Shown: in pieces, positions 6,929-9,173 of the stretch
Position numbering within the stretch: position 1 is the stretch's first letter
Layout of the letters: each line of letters opens with the position of its first letter
Source of the DNA: an uncultured Eubacteriales bacterium
Lineage (GTDB): Bacteria > Bacillota > Clostridia > Christensenellales > Borkfalkiaceae
Direction of reading: 5' to 3'
Length of the DNA: 9,173 bases
Assembly (NCBI GenBank): GCA_902797515.1
Contig: CADBSX010000067.1
Span: 1 to 9,173 of the forward strand
Position numbers and translations under genes: made by a program
The notes under the pieces: model-generated
Told to the model about the DNA's origin: nothing
What the model saw: only the letters and a program-made list of their open reading frames with translations
Database searches by the model: none

Positions 6929-7422
6929 TAAGGGCGATAGTCGCGGTTGACGAAAAGTGGGGGATAGGCAAGAAAAACGACCTTTTATTCCGCCTTCCCG
7001 CGGATATGAAATATTTCCGCGAAAAGACGCTCGGAAAGACGGTCTGTATGGGCTATAACACTCTGTTATCCTTTCCGGACGGCAAACCTCTTCCGAACCG
7101 TAAAAATATCGTTATATGTCCCGACGGAGTAAAGCGGGACGACGTTACGGTCGTATATAATATGGAAGATATGCTCGCGGAGATAAAGAAGGAAAAAGAC
7201 GTTTTCGTTATCGGCGGCGCGATGTTTTACAGGACTATGCTGCCGTACTGCGAAGAAGTTCTCGTGACGAAAGTCAAAGCGGACGGGGGAGCGGAAGTCT
7301 TTTACGAAAACCTCGACGAAAAGGATAATTTCGTATGCGTATCCGAGAGCGGCGTTATTGAAACGAACGGCTATGAAATAAAGTTCACGGTTTATAAAAA
7401 TCAAACGCCGAAAAAGATATAA
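6925..7422 (+). CDS. folA: Dihydrofolate reductase
   Basis: DHFR reduces dihydrofolate to tetrahydrofolate with NADPH, restoring the cofactor consumed by ThyA encoded immediately upstream. The 165-residue product is of normal length for a chromosomal bacterial enzyme. The N-terminus MIRAIVAVDEKWGIGKKNDL leads into FRLPADMKYF, where Asp27 is the active-site acid (same number as in E. coli). MGYNTLLSF and KPLPNRKNIV (about 54-63) match the NADPH-binding and substrate regions, and VIGGAMFY (95-102) is the conserved cis-Gly-Gly turn. The position of E. coli Trp22 is Phe22 here, a common substitution. The gene closes the transcription unit and is followed after 17 bases by the terminator hairpin. 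Nothing suggests a mobile, resistance-type DHFR. Confidence 0.96.
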   Translation: MIRAIVAVDEKWGIGKKNDLLFRLPADMKYFREKTLGKTVCMGYNTLLSFPDGKPLPNRKNIVICPDGVKRDDVTVVYNMEDMLAEIKKEKDVFVIGGAMFYRTMLPYCEEVLVTKVKADGGAEVFYENLDEKDNFVCVSESGVIETNGYEIKFTVYKNQTPKKI

Positions 7423-7439
7423 AACAGCGGTTTTAACGC

Positions 7440-7476
7440 GCCCGCGTTCCGACTTTTGTCGGAACGCGGGCTTTTT
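7440..7476 (+). terminator. Strong intrinsic terminator after folA
   Basis: A perfect 14-bp G+C-rich stem (arms 7440-7453 and 7458-7471, the outer pair being G7440-C7471) with a TTTT loop is followed directly by five T residues (7472-7476). It ends the operon that begins at pheS. No T-run follows the hairpin on the opposite strand, so it is expected to work in one direction only. Confidence 0.95.
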
Positions 7477-7481
7477 AACGC

Positions 7482-7574
7482 CAAAATTCAAGGAAAAATC
7501 GCGGAAAAAACGAAAATAAAAACGCTCGAAAAAAATTCAATTTTCAAAATTCGGACTCAAAATTCAAGGAAAAA
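7482..7574 (+). repeat. AAAATTC repeat cluster with a 17-base direct repeat
   Basis: CAAAATTCAAGGAAAAA occurs identically at 7482-7498 and 7558-7574, 76 bases apart. The core AAAATTC also occurs at 7532 and 7546, giving starts at 7483, 7532, 7546 and 7559. The last three are 14 and 13 bases apart. The copy at 7546 is the right half of an AATTTT-C-AAAATT dyad (7539-7551). The region is A-rich, so the short matches may be chance; the 17-base identity is less likely to be. Function unknown. Confidence 0.6.
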
Positions 7575-7587
7575 CCTACGATTTTCG

Positions 7588-7610
7588 TGATATAAGTTGT
7601 ACTTATATCA
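7588..7610. promoter_or_regulatory. Perfect 10-bp inverted repeat, possible operator
   Basis: The arms TGATATAAGT (7588-7597) and ACTTATATCA (7601-7610) are exact reverse complements around a TGT spacer. The dyad lies about 40 bases upstream of the -35 of the lipoprotein promoter and is not followed by a T-run, so it is not a terminator. Size and symmetry suit a dimeric DNA-binding regulator acting from upstream. I do not recognise it as the box of a named regulator. Confidence 0.5.
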
Positions 7611-7650
7611 GGTATAAAAAAAACTAATAACACAAAGTTTTCCGAAAAAA

Positions 7651-7679
7651 TTGACATTTTAAGCCAAAAAGAGTAAAAT
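7651..7679 (+). promoter_or_regulatory. Sigma-70/SigA-type promoter of the lipoprotein gene
   Basis: A perfect -35 TTGACA (7651-7656) and a -10 TAAAAT (7674-7679, one mismatch to TATAAT) are separated by exactly 17 bases and preceded by an A-rich stretch resembling an UP element. Transcription should start near 7686. It is the clearest promoter in the window and separates the last gene from the upstream operon. Confidence 0.85.
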
Positions 7680-7685
7680 GAAAAA

Positions 7686-7815
7686 TAATTTTATAAAGGA
7701 AACTCTATACATAATAAAAAGAGGATACTTTTAAGCGTAAAAAATTCCGAAAGGGTAATCTTATCTCGCGCGTTTCGCGTAATATGTTCCCTTAAAAGGA
7801 ATCTGGGAGGTTTAT
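7686..7815 (+). other. Leader of about 130 bases upstream of the lipoprotein gene
   Basis: The region between the predicted transcription start and the ATG has no convincing small ORF. It contains a short hairpin CGCG-CGTTT-CGCG (7767-7779) and a weak TTCC/GGAA stem (7787-7801) just before the Shine-Dalgarno GGGAGG (7805-7810), which lies 5 bases from the ATG. I do not recognise a known riboswitch or T-box. Together with 7477-7650 this is the only gene-free stretch over 300 bases in the window. Confidence 0.45.
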
Positions 7816-9173
7816 ATGAAGAACAAATTGCTTGTTTTGCTCTTTGCGGCGGCAATGGCGTTTGCGACTCTGTTCGCGGTGTCTTGCGGCAACAACGAAC
7901 AACCTGAACCGCAGCCACAGGAATCGAATAAGTATACGGTTACTTATTCAGGGACGGATCTTGCGCCTGTGGAATACGAAGAAGGCGCTACCGTAAAGCA
8001 GCCTACCGATCCCGTAAAGGCGGGGCAGACTTTTGTCGGCTGGTACTCCGACGATACGTTCGATACGAGGTATTCGTTCGGAAGTCCTATAACCGGAAAC
8101 GTAACCTTGTACGCGAGATTCGTTTCGCCCGTTGAGCCGGAATATACCGTGACGTTTAAAGACGGCGATGCCGTTTCTACCGCTACGACGGTCGGAGGTA
8201 TGGTTATCGATATGCCGGTACCGAAGAAAGAAGGATCTACTTTCAAAGGTTGGTATGTCAGCGATTATGAAGACGAATCCAAGCTTACTTATAAATATAA
8301 TGATAAGCAGATTCTCGGCGCGGATACGACGTTTTTTGCCGTATGGGACAAGGCCGGAATAAGCGTTGACGAAACCGGTATAAGTTGGGAAAGCAAGACC
8401 GCCACGTCTAATTATGAGATAAAGATCGTTAAAGACGGCGTGTCCGTCGAGTCTCACAGAGTGACGGGCGGAGTGTTTTATGCTTATGATTTTACGAAGC
8501 TCGAAGCGGGTGATTACGTCGTCAGCGTTACGGTGGACGGAGAAACGGCAACCGCATACTATAAAAACAAAGCACTTGAAAGAGTTTCTAAATTTCAGGT
8601 ACTCGGAAATTCCTTGCTTATATACAACGAAGTTCCTCACGCTACCAAATATTATATAACGATAGATTGCGGAAACGAATCTCATCAGCACGTTAAATAC
8701 GACAACGGCAAGAGAGTCGCTTACGATTTTTCGGGATGCGAGATGAAGAAAGGCGGGATATCGTTCGTCGTAACGGCCGAGGCGGCGGGATATGTTTCTT
8801 CCGTATCCAGATCGTTTATATACGAAGCGAATTTGAGCGCGGTTGAATCCGTTTCTTTCGAAAACGACACGATTACATGGGACGCCGTTGAAAACGCGGA
8901 ATATTACGAAGTTGCAATCGGCGAAGAATCGTTTAACGTCAACGGAACTTCTTTCCCGATAAAATATTACGCGGAAGGAGAATATTCCGTTACCGTTACG
9001 GCTAAAGCGCACGGATATAATCCTTCGAGCGCGAGCGCGACTTTCACAAAGACCACGATCGCCACTCCTTCTAACGTGCTTTTCAACGGAAATAAAGTTA
9101 TATGGGACGCTGTGGAAGGAGCGACGTCGTATAAGGTTAACGTGGACGGAAAAGAGACCGAGGTTACGGAAAC
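7816..9173 (+). CDS. Modular surface lipoprotein with InlB-type repeats (3' end outside window)
   Basis: The visible 452 residues begin with a type II signal peptide: MKNK, a hydrophobic core (about 5-20) and lipobox AVSC with Cys24 as the lipidated residue. A short polar linker rich in Glu, Pro and Gln follows (25-38). Two InlB B-repeat-like (Flg_new) units come next, at about 40-102 with FVGWY at 73-77 and about 110-177 with FKGWY at 143-147. After them are tandem beta-sandwich-like modules, each with an Ile/Val-Trp/Tyr strand and a Y-x-V/I strand: anchors are W191, Y270, W355 and W430, spaced 79, 85 and 75 residues. The last two share the pattern WDAVExA. No enzyme domain is visible yet. 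It is probably anchored outside the membrane and involved in binding or adhesion (inferred). It has its own promoter. Confidence 0.85.
   Translation, partial: MKNKLLVLLFAAAMAFATLFAVSCGNNEQPEPQPQESNKYTVTYSGTDLAPVEYEEGATVKQPTDPVKAGQTFVGWYSDDTFDTRYSFGSPITGNVTLYARFVSPVEPEYTVTFKDGDAVSTATTVGGMVIDMPVPKKEGSTFKGWYVSDYEDESKLTYKYNDKQILGADTTFFAVWDKAGISVDETGISWESKTATSNYEIKIVKDGVSVESHRVTGGVFYAYDFTKLEAGDYVVSVTVDGETATAYYKNKALERVSKFQVLGNSLLIYNEVPHATKYYITIDCGNESHQHVKYDNGKRVAYDFSGCEMKKGGISFVVTAEAAGYVSSVSRSFIYEANLSAVESVSFENDTITWDAVENAEYYEVAIGEESFNVNGTSFPIKYYAEGEYSVTVTAKAHGYNPSSASATFTKTTIATPSNVLFNGNKVIWDAVEGATSYKVNVDGKETEVTE

Noticed and set aside
7482..7574. Direct repeats as a CRISPR array
   Set aside because: Only two full copies, an A-rich short unit, irregular spacing and no cas genes nearby.
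7588..7610. Dyad as an intrinsic terminator
   Set aside because: The stem is A+T-rich and no T-run follows it on either strand; a much better terminator lies at 7440-7476.
7948..9012. Open frame of 354 codons on the minus strand opposite the lipoprotein gene
   Set aside because: The plus-strand frame has a promoter, ribosome binding site, signal peptide and repeat domains; the reverse frame has none and reads as an antisense shadow.

Overview
The window looks like a stretch of chromosome from a Gram-positive-type bacterium of the class Clostridia, probably an uncultivated gut lineage. I infer this from the clostridial flavour of ThyA and PheS, strong purine-rich Shine-Dalgarno sites, TAA-dominated stops, heavy use of ATA, AGA/AGG and GCG codons, and a lipoprotein carrying InlB-type B-repeats. 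Genus or order cannot be fixed by reading alone. All eight genes are on the + strand.

Positions 1-63 are an A+T-rich leader with a possible promoter. Positions 64-7422 hold seven tightly packed genes: pheS, pheT, a 56-residue DUF896/YnzC-family protein, a GH123-type (former DUF4091) glycoside hydrolase without a signal peptide, a short-chain dehydrogenase/reductase (SDR), thyA and folA. Neighbouring genes overlap by 1 or 4 bases or are separated by at most 15, so this reads as one transcription unit. It ends in a very strong intrinsic terminator at 7440-7476. The unit joins phenylalanyl-tRNA charging (PheS plus PheT form the tetramer) and the thymidylate/folate cycle (ThyA makes dTMP and dihydrofolate; DHFR restores tetrahydrofolate). 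Two unrelated carbohydrate/redox genes sit in the middle.

Positions 7477-7815 are non-coding and very A-rich. They hold repeated AAAATTC motifs (including a 17-base direct repeat), a perfect 10-bp dyad with a 3-base spacer, a near-consensus vegetative promoter (TTGACA, 17 bases, TAAAAT) and a leader of about 130 bases. That promoter drives the last gene (7816 to the window edge), a secreted lipoprotein with two InlB-type repeats followed by tandem beta-sandwich-like modules; its C-terminus lies beyond the window.

I did not find a convincing new defence, mobile or RNA-guided system. The points most worth a second look are the predicted cytoplasmic GH123 enzyme and SDR embedded in a housekeeping operon, the dyad/repeat control region upstream of the lipoprotein, and the modular lipoprotein itself.
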